From: Chrysochromulina tobinii
Taxonomy: Eukaryota; Haptophyta; Prymnesiales; Chrysochromulinaceae
DNA length: 28,917 nucleotides
NCBI GenBank assembly: GCA_001275005.1
Contig: JWZX01003045.1
Span: 1 to 28,917 of the forward strand
Direction of reading: 5' to 3'
Each line of letters starts with the position of its first letter. Within the stretch, counting starts at the first letter, position 1. Under the pieces are notes generated by a model. That model was given only the letters and a program-made list of their open reading frames with translations, searched no databases and was not told the origin of the DNA. Position numbers and translations under genes: made by a program. Below, piece after piece: positions 1 through 8,652 of the stretch.

Positions 1-1
1 C

Positions 2-280
2 CCTTCCGCCCCCGCCGCCCCCGCCGCCCCCACCGCGGCGGCTCCGTCCCTCTCCACCACCGCACCATTGGCACGCCGTGAGCTCTCGGACATTATCTCG
101 GACACATGCTCGGACACCGACAGTGGCGCCGCCGGCACCGGATCGTCCACGGATGGCAGCGCGAGCGCGTCGGCGCTGCCGTCCTCGCAGCTCGCCATCG
201 ACCTCGCAATCCTCGGCTCGCGCTACCCGCGCATGAGCGGGCGAGGCCGCGAGGTGCCTGGCCCTCTCTACCGCGTGTAG
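2..280 (+). CDS. C-terminal end of an unknown protein, cut by the window edge
   Basis: This frame is open from the left edge to a TAG stop at 278-280 and gives 92 residues with no internal stop. It starts with a Pro/Ala/Ser-rich low-complexity stretch of about 22 residues. An acidic Ser/Asp/Gly-rich stretch follows (SDIISDTCSDTDS), and then a short C-terminal segment (SRYPRMSGRGREVPGPLYRV). A TTG at 68 is unlikely to be the start, because the frame continues upstream of it with the same GC-rich codon use. No domain is recognised and the function is unknown. The composition suggests a disordered tail of a larger protein. It could still be a chance open frame in GC-rich DNA, so confidence is moderate. 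Confidence 0.45.
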   Translation, partial: PSAPAAPAAPTAAAPSLSTTAPLARRELSDIISDTCSDTDSGAAGTGSSTDGSASASALPSSQLAIDLAILGSRYPRMSGRGREVPGPLYRV

Positions 281-1251
281 GCGGCGGCCCATGTGCCATA
301 CATGTGCCATGTGTCAACATCAACGCCGCCGCCTTCCTTCTGGGCCGTTTGGGCAGGTGAAGCACGTTTCATGTCTGGGGGCGGTATTGCTGGTTCGCAG
401 GCGCAGATCCGCATGGCTGGGGGCGGGAACGGGGAAGGGTCTTATTGCATATTGGGTCAACATGCAGGCGAAGAGGTGCCATATCATATATTACGGCATT
501 ACAATGTGTCCGTCGAGTTGTGGCCCCACATGTTTGCATTCGTAGGACCGGACGGGTGCACGCAGCCGTAAGAAGTTATGACCAAATTCCACCGTTCCGG
601 TCATGGTTGCCCTCACCGAACCGCTCACACCTGGGGCTCTGAGGCCTCTGACTCCCACAACGAGTGGGTTTATCGTTGAGGAGGGTCTCGTGGTTCTCGT
701 AAGGCGAGGTATGGGTACTGTTGGAACCACAGACGACCAAAGCCAAGATGACCGGCGCGACACACAGTAGTCTGTGACGTGCGCGAAACAGCAACCACGA
801 CACACCGCACAAAAGACCGACGGGCGGCGCCTTGGATCTCGGTTACATACTGTCAAAGACGCTCAAAATACGTACAGGTTTCATCCGTCCTCTCCCTTAG
901 CATGAGTGGCGACCCACACGCCCAGGGGGAATCTCCCCCGGTATCCTCTCCCCTCGCAGGAGCTCTTGGCTCCCAACTCTCTGCGGACCGTCTCGCATAC
1001 GAAGCTCAAGTTTTCCTGTTTAGGACCGAACTTGGTTTGACAAAAATTGACAAAATAAATCCGCCTCGGTGCACAAAAACAGTCTGTGTGGTCCTAGTGA
1101 GCACACTACTTTACGTAGTTGTCTTCATAATTAGATGTTTATAATTAGTATTGAGGATTTTACATCCAGGACGTATACCGGTACCTCTTCTAATTAGTTC
1201 GCGTCACTTCTCACAAGACGAAGGAAGGGGAGATCGACGCGCAGGGGAATC
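281..1251. other. Intergenic region, no gene seen
   Basis: About 970 bases lie between the partial gene and the membrane-protein gene. Open frames here are short, overlap on both strands and have no recognisable domain. A small repeat of catgtgccat occurs near 290-312. The stretch from about 1030 to 1200 is clearly more AT-rich than its surroundings and lies just upstream of the ATG at 1252, so it probably contains the promoter and 5' leader of that gene. No specific site can be named. Confidence 0.5.
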
Positions 1252-3492
1252 ATGGCGGAGAAAGTTGCGCGCGCGGAGGTCCTGGTCGGCGTTTACGACA
1301 AGGCTAAAGCACCGGGACAAGGGTTCCTATCCAGACTGCTCCGTCACCGACTCGCCCTTGGTGCGCTACCTCAGAATGTGGTTCCTCTTCCAAAGGAAGA
1401 GAAGATGCTCGGCGCGGAGGGGTCGGAGGCCGAGGTGTTCAGCGTCCGTTTCGTAGCCTGGCGCAAACTCAACATGCGCTTGGCAAGTGTGGCGATTTTC
1501 CTTCGGCTGATCCTCTCGCTGTGGATTCTCATAGAGTCATCCAACCAAAAGATTGCACTGAACGGCCGGCGTGATTGCAAGGAGCAAATTATCTGGTACG
1601 GATGCGAGTGCGGCATCTATGGCGATGATCCCAATGATCCCGGCGCCGATGAGTGCCTCCTCGGACCAGCCACACCGTCGCGATGCGCCCAGGACGGTGA
1701 TGGCAACGTTATCTGGGATGGCCCAGCTGCACGTCTGCCCTCTGGGCTGTCGCAGCAGGAGCTCGACATTATTGTCAAAGCCGGCGGATACTGTCAGAAG
1801 GAGTACGGCGTGAGAGCTTCTACCAATTTCCCGTTGATTCCGGATCACATTCGGTCGGCCACCGAAATGTATACTTGGATGGGCATTGGCAAGGGCATCG
1901 TCAAGTTCATCTGCCAGTGCCTCGCGCTGTTTTGCCTCATCGCCGCTGGCTCCAGATGGTACAAGTACGACGAGACGCGTCGCTTGCTGCAATACTCCTT
2001 CAGCCTTCTTATCGTGCCTCCCTTCCTCATGGGCATCTGCGTGCCCATGCGTGCGGGCGTCGACATGAAAAGATTGCAGAACGCCTTATGCCTGGACGTT
2101 GTGGAGAAGCTCACCGACGTGAGCGGCAACTGGGTCCTGGGCATGGATCTTGGCGACAAGCATACGTTCTGTGAGCTCGAGCCTGATGAGTGGGGCGAGG
2201 CGATCCAGGACGCCATCGTAAAGTCCGGGCTAAGCGCAGAGTACAATGAGACCCTTCTTGCGGTCACATGCCAAAAGGCGCAGGTCAGAAAGACGGGCTG
2301 CAAGACCGAGTGCGCGAGCTGCTTCGGCGACGTCCATCGGCAGGTGCGCAACAGCACGGGTGCGAACCAGACGATCAGTGTCCGCAACCCTTGCCTGGAC
2401 TACCTCACCTTCGACCAGCTTTGCAGAGGCCGCGATGCGGTGTACGAGGCGGAGTTTAGGGCGTACTCCTACGGCGATTCCTCAGATGCCACAGTCACCG
2501 ATGCGGCTCAGTCCTACACGGGTGGCTACAACGACCCGACCTCGCTCTGCAGTCTCATCGCGACCCGATTTTCGAACTGCTCGGCGCAGTGCGATCGTGT
2601 CTACCCCACCGGCCCCGGCTTTAATGGAGAAGAGTCCTGCGCTCAGGCTTGCGAGAGCGTCTTCAAGACCGAGTTGCTCGGCAACGCTCTCGCCGACGCC
2701 GACTTCGCCCCGAATCTGTGCGCCGGCGACGCCCTGTACAAGAGCCTGGGCTCGGTGACCGGGATTGCGAGCTCGTTGTTCGATGCCGTCGAAGTCGGCG
2801 TTGGTGTGGCGGTCGGCGCGCAAACGGTGGCGCTGCTGTTGCCGACTTTCCTATCGATCGTCAAGGGTCTGCTGAAGGGCGCCGAAGTCCTCAACGAGTC
2901 GCTCCCCTGGGTGCGCTTTCCCGCCTTTCAGATGGTGATCTCGAACTCGCTCATCGCGGCCCTGGTCGCCGCGATCATGTCGAGCTTCTTCCAGATGGGT
3001 GGTGACGGCTTGTCCGCATGCGCCTGCGTCGCTCTGGTGATGAGCTTTGCGTATGCATGGCCGACTCCCTACTTCCTCTCGGCCCGGTCGTTTCTCCAAA
3101 CCAAGAAAATGATGTTCAGGCGGAAGCTCTACAAGACGTCCATGCAGGTGCTGTGTGTAGCCCTCTTCCTCGCCTGGATCCTGCGGTCGGAGTTCGTCCA
3201 AAAGATGATCGAGGAGAGCGGGTTCATGCTGATTGACAAGATCGTAACGAACCCTGAAATGCTCTACGATAACATCAAAGCTCCGCTGTGGGTGTTCGTG
3301 GGCGCTGTCCTCGACTTCTTGGGCGCAAGTGTGGTGGCGAAGCTGTTCTATTGCGACTTGCTCCTCGACATTGTGATCCAGACGGAGCTGCAGGACGTGA
3401 CGCCGCAGCAGGATGTGATGCGCGGAGAGGTCGAGCGCCTGAAGAAGGTCCAGATTCCGCTGGTCGAGCTGCCGGAGACGTCGAGCGCCTGA
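1252..3492 (+). CDS. Polytopic membrane protein with a Cys-rich loop, family not recognised
   Basis: The product is 746 aa, starting at ATG 1252. Hydrophobic segments are visible at about residues 78-96, 213-234, 247-266, 505-535, 560-580, 586-604, 632-648 and 678-702, giving roughly eight membrane spans. Between spans 3 and 4 lies a large loop (about 270-500) rich in Cys (for example KTGCKTECASC, SNCSAQCDRV, ESCAQACES) with four N-glycosylation sequons (NET, NST, NQT, NCS near 332, 368, 372 and 442). A second Cys cluster (CKEQIIWYGCECG, with further Cys) sits at about 109-145. This suggests a disulphide-bonded, glycosylated lumenal or extracellular domain. I do not recognise the family, and transporter, channel or receptor are all possible. 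The last 20 codons are odd: a 50-bp tandem duplication (3423-3522) shifts the frame, so the protein ends PETSSA and the second copy, ending ELPGGQIV, is out of frame. The gene is intronless as read. Confidence 0.85.
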   Translation: MAEKVARAEVLVGVYDKAKAPGQGFLSRLLRHRLALGALPQNVVPLPKEEKMLGAEGSEAEVFSVRFVAWRKLNMRLASVAIFLRLILSLWILIESSNQKIALNGRRDCKEQIIWYGCECGIYGDDPNDPGADECLLGPATPSRCAQDGDGNVIWDGPAARLPSGLSQQELDIIVKAGGYCQKEYGVRASTNFPLIPDHIRSATEMYTWMGIGKGIVKFICQCLALFCLIAAGSRWYKYDETRRLLQYSFSLLIVPPFLMGICVPMRAGVDMKRLQNALCLDVVEKLTDVSGNWVLGMDLGDKHTFCELEPDEWGEAIQDAIVKSGLSAEYNETLLAVTCQKAQVRKTGCKTECASCFGDVHRQVRNSTGANQTISVRNPCLDYLTFDQLCRGRDAVYEAEFRAYSYGDSSDATVTDAAQSYTGGYNDPTSLCSLIATRFSNCSAQCDRVYPTGPGFNGEESCAQACESVFKTELLGNALADADFAPNLCAGDALYKSLGSVTGIASSLFDAVEVGVGVAVGAQTVALLLPTFLSIVKGLLKGAEVLNESLPWVRFPAFQMVISNSLIAALVAAIMSSFFQMGGDGLSACACVALVMSFAYAWPTPYFLSARSFLQTKKMMFRRKLYKTSMQVLCVALFLAWILRSEFVQKMIEESGFMLIDKIVTNPEMLYDNIKAPLWVFVGAVLDFLGASVVAKLFYCDLLLDIVIQTELQDVTPQQDVMRGEVERLKKVQIPLVELPETSSA

Positions 3493-3522
3493 AGAAGGTC
3501 GAAATTCCACTGGTCGAGCTGC
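3423..3522 (+). repeat. 50-bp tandem duplication at the 3' end of the membrane-protein gene
   Basis: Positions 3423-3472 and 3473-3522 match at about 46 of 50 bases. Both copies encode VERLKKV(Q/E)IPLVELP, but 50 is not a multiple of three. The first copy is in the main frame and runs into an early TGA at 3490-3492. The second copy lies in another frame, ending at a TGA at 3540-3542 after PGGQIV. The upstream junction reads GAGAG|GTCGAG, an AGGT. The equivalent position in the second copy is GAGAC|GTCGAG, so no AG acceptor is present. Confidence 0.9.
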
Positions 3523-3542
3523 CTGGGGGACAAATCGTCTGA

Positions 3543-4114
3543 ACGTACGTGCGCTGTGCACACGTGCACTCGCAGCATGGGATGCATTCGAAGCAGCAGC
3601 ACTCACCACAGCCTGTGGCTGTCAACGTCAATGAAGTTGTCAACTTCATATGCACGGTGATCTGCAGAAGTCTGCAGAAGTCTGTTTGGGGATCACTCCG
3701 CCGTTTTGGGGGGGATGGGGTTCCCTGGGGAAAGCCTCATAGGCATCCTATAGGCATCCTGTGGGAACACGGAATGAGTTTGTATGCTGCCGCTCACGGT
3801 ATGGGCACCACAGGCGAAACTAAAATAACGCGGTGATTTGATGTGCACAGTCCAGAAGTACATTAGAGAGATGAATGAATGATGTTCCTCGACGCTCGCG
3901 CTATGTCCCCGACCCACCCACCGCGATACCGATTTGAGCTTGCGTGGTCTAACTTAGCAGGGACCGGGATGTCGCGCTCCCAGGCTCGACCCAGCCTGTT
4001 CACACTCGACCCAGACTGTTCACACTCGACCCAGTCTGTTCACACATCCTGTGTTGTTGTCACAAGTACTCTCTCGCCTGGAGGCCACGTGAGGGCCGGG
4101 AACGCCACCGGGCA
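3543..4114. other. Intergenic region with small repeats, no gene seen
   Basis: This 570-base gap between two plus-strand genes has no convincing coding frame. It contains small direct repeats: tctgcagaag twice near 3661-3680, ataggcatcct twice near 3740-3760, and the 20-bp triplet at 3985-4045 listed separately. It should hold the 3' end of the membrane-protein transcript and the promoter and leader of the glucuronokinase fusion gene. Confidence 0.5.
3985..4045 (+). repeat. 20-bp tandem repeat, three copies
   Basis: The unit ctcgacccagcctgttcaca starts at 3985, 4005 and 4025. The copies differ only at one position (cagc, caga, cagt). The array ends about 70 bases before the ATG of the glucuronokinase fusion gene, so it lies in the promoter or 5' leader. 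Function is unknown. It could be a set of protein-binding sites or simply a minisatellite. Confidence 0.9.
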
Positions 4115-6131
4115 ATGGCGGTCAACCAGCTCAAGAATGCGTCACCGAGTAAACATCCGCCGATGGTATGCCTCCTCTTCGTCGCAGGTCACAACGACGT
4201 GCTCTTGCGGGAGATCGAGGCCGACTCGAGTGGTCGGTTTGAGCACCTCCGTGGTGTGCCCAAGGCGCTGTTGCCAGTGTCAGACAGCAGCGACGATACA
4301 ATCCTTGGCACGTGGTGGCGCGAGGTGAAATCGCGCCAGCTCTTCACCGAGTGCTTTCTTGTTGTGAACGCGCACCAATTCAAGTACTTTGAGCGTTGGG
4401 CCACCGCTAATGGCTTCCCTGCGGAAAACATCATCAACGACGGCACCACGACGCACGAGGGCCGGCTCGGCGCCGCGGCAGACCTCGACCTCGTGAAGCG
4501 GCGTAAGGGTCTTGAGGGCGCCGACGCGATGATTATCGCAGGCGACATGCTCTTCTCGCAGGGCTTCGACATCTCGGGCGTGCAGCGCTTCTTCCGGCTG
4601 CGTGGCGGCGATGTGGCCGTCTACTACGAATTGGCAGCCGAGGAGAACGCGGAGACGCGCGGCATCGTCGAGGTGGACCCGATGAGCGCGCGTGTGACGG
4701 CCTTCCACGAGAAGCCGCACCCGGACACACTCACCTCGCGCTTCGCATCCGTCGTCTTCTACGCCGTTCGCTCCTCCACCCTCGAGTTGCTACCGGCCTT
4801 CCTCGAGGAGGAGCCCGAGACGGCGCGCCGCACGTTCGGCCGGTTCTTCGCGTGGCTTGTGCGCCGCGACGTCGAGCTCTTCGGCATGAAGCTGCCCGCC
4901 GCCTTCGACCTGATCGGTCAGACCACCCTCGCTGAGTACCAGGCCTGCGCGAGCCGCACGCCGCCCGGCACGCTGGCCGACGAGAGTGCGCCGGTACCGA
5001 TCACACGGAGGGCGTACGCGCGTGTCGGTCTGATCGGTAACCCGTCAGACGGCTTCTTTGGCAAGACGATCGCGGTCTCTGTTGAGAACTTCTGGGCCGA
5101 GGTCTCCATCGTCGCATCTGCACGTCTCCGGCTCGTGCCACACCCTCTGAACGATCCTAATGAATTTGGGAGCCTCGCAGATCTCCATGGAATCTCGCGC
5201 AAGGAGGGGTACCAGGGCGGCCTGATCCTGCTGCAGGCGACGTGCAAGCGCTTTTACGAGCACTGCAGCCAGGCGGGCATCGCGATCGCCAAGCGTAACT
5301 TCACTCTCCGCTACACGACCAACGTCCCGCGGCAGGTGGGCCTTACGGGCTGATGCTTATGACTGATGACTTGACGACTGATCACTGATCACTGATCACT
5401 GATCACTGATCACTGATCACTGATCACTTAACGTCCCGCGGCAGGTGGGCCTTGCAGGCTCTTCAGCGATCATCACAGCCACGCTGCAGTGCCTGATGGC
5501 CTTCTACTCATTGACCGAGGCCGACATCCCCAAGCCTCTGCAGCCCTCGTTCGTGCTCTCGGTCGAGATGGACGAGCTCTTCATCCAGGCCGGCCTGCAA
5601 GACCGCGTCATCCAGTGCTATGAGGGGTGCATGTTCATGAACTTTGAGCGTTCACTCGTCGAAGGGCGCGGCTACGGCGAGTACGAGCGGCTGCCCGTCG
5701 CGAACCTGCCCTACCTATGGCTCGCCTACTTGTCGGACCCGTCTAATTCCGGCAAGATCCATTCGAACGTCAAGGCGCGCTGGCTCGCGGGCGACCCAGT
5801 CATCCATGAGGGCATGAAGCGATTCGCCCAACTGACCGATGAAGGACGCACCGCGCTCCTCGACAAGGATTGGCCCACCCTCGGCCGCCTCATGAATGCG
5901 AACTTTGCCCTGCGTCGGCAGCTCTACGGCGACGATTGCATCGGCCAGGCCGCCCTCGCGATGATAGCCGTCGCGCAGGAGGCAGGTGTGCCTGTCAAGT
6001 TCCCCGGCAGCGGCGGCGCCGTCGTCGGCATGTGCGAGAGCGATGCGCAGCGACAGCACGTGCGCGAGCTCTACGAGTCACGTGGCTACGTGTTCGCGGC
6101 GCTCGTGCCACACGAGCCGTCGCAGCCGTGA
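4115..6131 (+). CDS. Nucleotidyltransferase-glucuronokinase fusion (two exons, 4115-5335 and 5445-6131)
   Basis: Joining the exons gives 635 aa. Residues ~18-270 resemble sugar-1-phosphate nucleotidyltransferases: LRGVPKALLPV (45-55) is the substrate-proximal loop, IIAGDMLF (140-147) fits the metal-binding region, and FHEKP (197-201) is also typical. Residues ~300-635 are a GHMP kinase closest to plant glucuronokinase (YARVGLIGNPSDGFFGKTIA, then PRQVGLAGSSAIITA as the ATP-binding loop). Glucuronokinase phosphorylates D-glucuronate to its 1-phosphate. In plants a separate pyrophosphorylase makes UDP-glucuronate from it. Here both steps could sit in one cytosolic protein, which I infer from the fusion. 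The ATG at 4115 is the first in frame. The intron at 5336-5444 falls exactly inside the ATP-binding loop. Unspliced message would stop at 5351-5353 and give a nucleotidyltransferase-only protein of 412 aa. Another GHMP sugar kinase, such as an L-fucose- or L-arabinose-type enzyme, is the alternative. Confidence 0.88.
5336..5444 (+). other. Phase-0 GT-AG intron built on an exon duplication (109 nt)
   Basis: The intron starts GTGGGCCTTA and ends CGGCAG. The 24 bases around the upstream boundary (5321-5344, aacgtcccgc/ggcaggtgggcctt) recur exactly at 5430-5453 around the downstream boundary, and 28 of 30 match if extended. Both boundaries therefore read CGGCAG|GTGGGCCTT. Removal joins PRQ to VGLAGSSA in frame and restores the GHMP ATP-binding motif, which strongly supports splicing. 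The interior is a run of the heptamer tgatcac (about 5377-5428). Confidence 0.92.
5366..5429 (+). repeat. tgatcac heptamer array inside the intron
   Basis: The core of the intron at 5336-5444 is a near-perfect run of tgatcac units, preceded by the degenerate actgatgacttgacgac. Each unit contains CTGAT, which resembles a yUnAy branch-site consensus, and supplies stop codons. The array is confined to the intron. Confidence 0.85.
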
Positions 6132-6467
6132 TGTTGGGCACGCCCAGGCAGGTGCCCGACATCAGATTTAATTGTGGTGCCCGACGTCCGATCTATTCAA
6201 GACATTGTGAATCTCGCGACGGCATCGTGGGCGGCGCCGCTGCGTGTGCGAACGCTGGCGTGCTGCGTTGTCGTCAATACTATTTGGAATTTCGGAGTGG
6301 ATTCGGTATCGCGATTCTCGTATCGTATCTGGAGTTCTGGACCCTGTCCGGTCAGAGTCGACTGTGCCTGGGTCGAGGATATATCTCGGCTCGGCTGAAC
6401 GGAAGTAGAAGATGCGTGACAGAAAACAGCGGTTGGAATCTTTGCTACGACGGAAAACGGAAGATTA
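6132..6467. other. Convergent intergenic region, no gene seen
   Basis: This 336-base spacer lies between the stop of the glucuronokinase fusion (+) and the stop of the F-box-like gene (-). It should hold both 3' ends. A short direct repeat (gtgcccgaca, gtgcccgacg) occurs near 6152-6186. I see nothing else. Confidence 0.5.
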
Positions 6468-7175
6468 CTATTGATGTCGCTGAGCTATCTTTGCCCTCGC
6501 GTTCAGCCGACCGATCCAATCTCTAACTGCACTTTGCGCCGATTCCCACAAGGTCATACTACGACAGAGACCCAAGGGATCGGCCCCGGGCACGTCCACA
6601 GGCACGACCATATTGCGCAAAAGTCGGCGCGCTCGGCCAGAATGATTTGCGGCGTCGAAGAGTTCAGTCGCATCGTGCGCTGCGAGCGCATCGGCCAGTA
6701 GCAGCTCGCTACCTGGATGGATGGGTGCAAAGGCGGTCACGTCGGCCACGATAAAAGTGTCCCTTTCGTGGGCGTCAACCATGTGCCATGGCACACCATA
6801 AAACTGCGCACCGAAGGGCTTGTAGCCGAACTTGCTCAGTTTGGTGCTCGCCACATGAAGGCGCACCAGCTTTCGGCCGCTGTGCTGCCGGGCCAAGTTG
6901 AGCCATGAGACCTCACCCTTGCCCAATAAGGCCCCTGCGTGCCGCCTCCAGCTGCGTCCAGCAGCTGGCGGAGGCAACACCCCATCAAAGAAGGCTTTAG
7001 CCACGCTGGCAAGGTGGATCTGCATACATGTTTTCCAAAGCTCGTCGCGACTCAAGTCGTCGTTGAACTCATGGCACACGGCGCTGAGCGGTAACAGCGA
7101 CGCGAGGTCACAGAAGCGCCAGATGTGATGGCGCGCGTCGGAGGGCAGGTCAGGAAGCGATGTGGTCGCCGCCAT
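6468..7175 (-). CDS. F-box-like protein
   Basis: The product is 235 aa, read from ATG 7175. The open frame extends upstream to 7517, but that extension is Arg/Pro-rich and overlaps the divergent desaturase gene, so I reject it. Residues 7-50 fit an F-box: LPSDARHHIWRFCDLASLLPLSAVCHEF followed by ELWKTC, with the expected LP start, Leu/Val spacing and a Trp near the end. F-box proteins usually bind Skp1 in SCF ubiquitin ligases and choose substrates through their C-terminal part. Here the C-terminal ~185 residues contain no repeats (no LRR, WD40 or Kelch) and I do not recognise them. They include SWLNLARQHS and KPFGAQFYGVPWHMVDAHERD. Substrate and partner are unknown. The F-box call rests on pattern alone. 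Confidence 0.75.
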   Translation of the reverse strand: MAATTSLPDLPSDARHHIWRFCDLASLLPLSAVCHEFNDDLSRDELWKTCMQIHLASVAKAFFDGVLPPPAAGRSWRRHAGALLGKGEVSWLNLARQHSGRKLVRLHVASTKLSKFGYKPFGAQFYGVPWHMVDAHERDTFIVADVTAFAPIHPGSELLLADALAAHDATELFDAANHSGRARRLLRNMVVPVDVPGADPLGLCRSMTLWESAQSAVRDWIGRLNARAKIAQRHQ

Positions 7176-7393
7176 TGGTGCGCCCAGTCTGGTCGCGATG
7201 ACAGCGACGGGAAGGCAAAAAATGGTGCCAGGAACTCGCCTCAAATACCGGGTAGAGGGTGTCTGGCGAAACTTGGAAACACGTGTAAAAAGGTCCCGGT
7301 TCTCGATTCCTCCTTTTTTGTATCCGGGTGATCGCCGCCGCATTACGCGACAGTCGCTTGCCGTCCGCGCCGCCACCAGCCGCGCCGTGCGCC
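7176..7393. promoter_or_regulatory. Divergent promoter between the F-box-like and desaturase genes
   Basis: The two start codons face away from each other across 218 bases, so both promoters and leaders must fit here unless transcription starts inside a gene. The middle (about 7265-7325) is locally T-rich (cctccttttttgta). No canonical TATA box or initiator can be named with confidence. Confidence 0.5.
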
Positions 7394-8398
7394 ATGTCGG
7401 CCGCCGCCGCGTCGGCGCCCCTCGGTGTCCAGCGCGAGGACTTCTTCTGGGATACGTCTGATGAGCCGCACGCAAGCCGGCGCAAGCTGATCCTTGCGGC
7501 GCACCCGGAGGTGTCAAAGCTGCAGGGGCCGGAGTGGAAGAGCAAGTGGATCACGCTCGGTCTGGTGGGCGCGCAGCTGTGGCTCTCGGTCGCGACGCAG
7601 CACCTCTCGTGGGTTCCCTACGTGCTCGTGGCTTACGTCTTTGGCGCCACGATCACGCAGGCGCTCTTCCTCGCCATCCACGAGCTTGCGCACAACCTGT
7701 TCTTCAAGACGCCCGTGTACAACCGCTACTTCTCCTTCATCGCCAACTTCCCGATCGGGATCCCCTACACGATTCCCTTCCGCGGCTACCACCTCGAGCA
7801 CCACAAGTTCCAGGGAGTCGACGGCATCGACACTGACATCCCGTCGCTCCTCGAGTGCAAGATCGTGCGCGGCCCAGTGACCAAGGTCGTGTGGGCATGC
7901 TGCCAGATCCTCACCTACGCGCTGCGCCCGATGTTCATCAAGCAGCAGGAGATCACGCGCATGCACTTGTACAACTGGCTCGCGCAGATCGCCTTTGACG
8001 CCGCCTTTTTCGCCGCCTTTGGATGGAAGCCGCTCTTCTACATGGTCTTCTGCATCTTCCTCGCGGGCGGTCTGCACCCCTGCGCGGGCCACTTCATCTC
8101 GGAGCATTACGTCTTCCCGCACAAGTCGGCCACGCAGGAGACGTACTCGTATTACGGCTACCTCAACTGGCTCACCTTCAACGTGGGCTACCACAACGAG
8201 CACCACGACTTCCCCTACGTGCCGTGGTCGAGGCTGCCAGAGCTCAAGCGCATCGCGCCCGAGTTCTACGACAACCTCGAGGTGTGCGAGTCGTGGGTCG
8301 GCGTCATCTGGGACTACGTTATGCGGCCCGAGGTCGGCCCTTTCAACCGCGTGAAGCGGAAGATGGACGTTAAGGCCGGGCATGACAAGGACGACTAG
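7394..8398 (+). CDS. Sphingolipid delta-4 desaturase (DES1/DEGS1 type)
   Basis: The product is 334 aa, starting at the first ATG (7394). The frame continues upstream but has no ATG there. Members of this family introduce the delta-4 trans double bond of (dihydro)ceramide at the ER membrane, using cytochrome b5 and O2. The N-terminal lipid-desaturase motif is present (DFFWDTSDEPHASRRKLIL, 16-34). The three His boxes are intact: HELAH (96-100), HLEHH (133-137) and HNEHH (267-271). The GHFISEHY segment (232-239) is also characteristic. Hydrophobic spans are seen at about 52-68, 72-95, 113-128 and 195-230. Length is close to the usual ~320-330 aa. Some homologues also hydroxylate C4, and that activity cannot be excluded from sequence. 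It is one of the firmest calls in the window. Confidence 0.95.
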   Translation: MSAAAASAPLGVQREDFFWDTSDEPHASRRKLILAAHPEVSKLQGPEWKSKWITLGLVGAQLWLSVATQHLSWVPYVLVAYVFGATITQALFLAIHELAHNLFFKTPVYNRYFSFIANFPIGIPYTIPFRGYHLEHHKFQGVDGIDTDIPSLLECKIVRGPVTKVVWACCQILTYALRPMFIKQQEITRMHLYNWLAQIAFDAAFFAAFGWKPLFYMVFCIFLAGGLHPCAGHFISEHYVFPHKSATQETYSYYGYLNWLTFNVGYHNEHHDFPYVPWSRLPELKRIAPEFYDNLEVCESWVGVIWDYVMRPEVGPFNRVKRKMDVKAGHDKDD

Positions 8399-8652
8399 AG
8401 GTAGAGCGGTCTCGCGGCGGCAGGCCGGCGCGTGCGGGCACAAACTGTTGAGAGCCAGTGTTTTCGTCGAAGATAGCTGCATGAATCGTGACGTGGTCCG
8501 CTTGTTGCGAGTTTTTATGCTATAGAAGTGCGCACCCGACCCAATGGAACTGCGTCAATTCTTGTGAAGTTCACCCAGATCGTCACGAGATCCGACCAGA
8601 ACGCACCGCGCCATCAAGGAAGCCACACCAACCTTCCAAGGCCGGGTGACGC

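Noticed and set aside
3430-3477. Possible 48-nt GT-AG intron in the 50-bp duplication
   Set aside because: Removal keeps the same frame and still ends at TGA 3490-3492, so it does not restore the second copy; no protein evidence supports it.
2851-3609. Minus-strand open frame of 252 codons at the end of the membrane-protein gene
   Set aside because: His/Glu/Arg-rich antisense shadow of clear transmembrane coding sequence.
7514-8482. Minus-strand open frame of 322 codons across the desaturase gene
   Set aside because: It is the antisense shadow of the desaturase, whose three His boxes are intact on the plus strand. The minus product is Val/Glu/Arg-rich with no domain.
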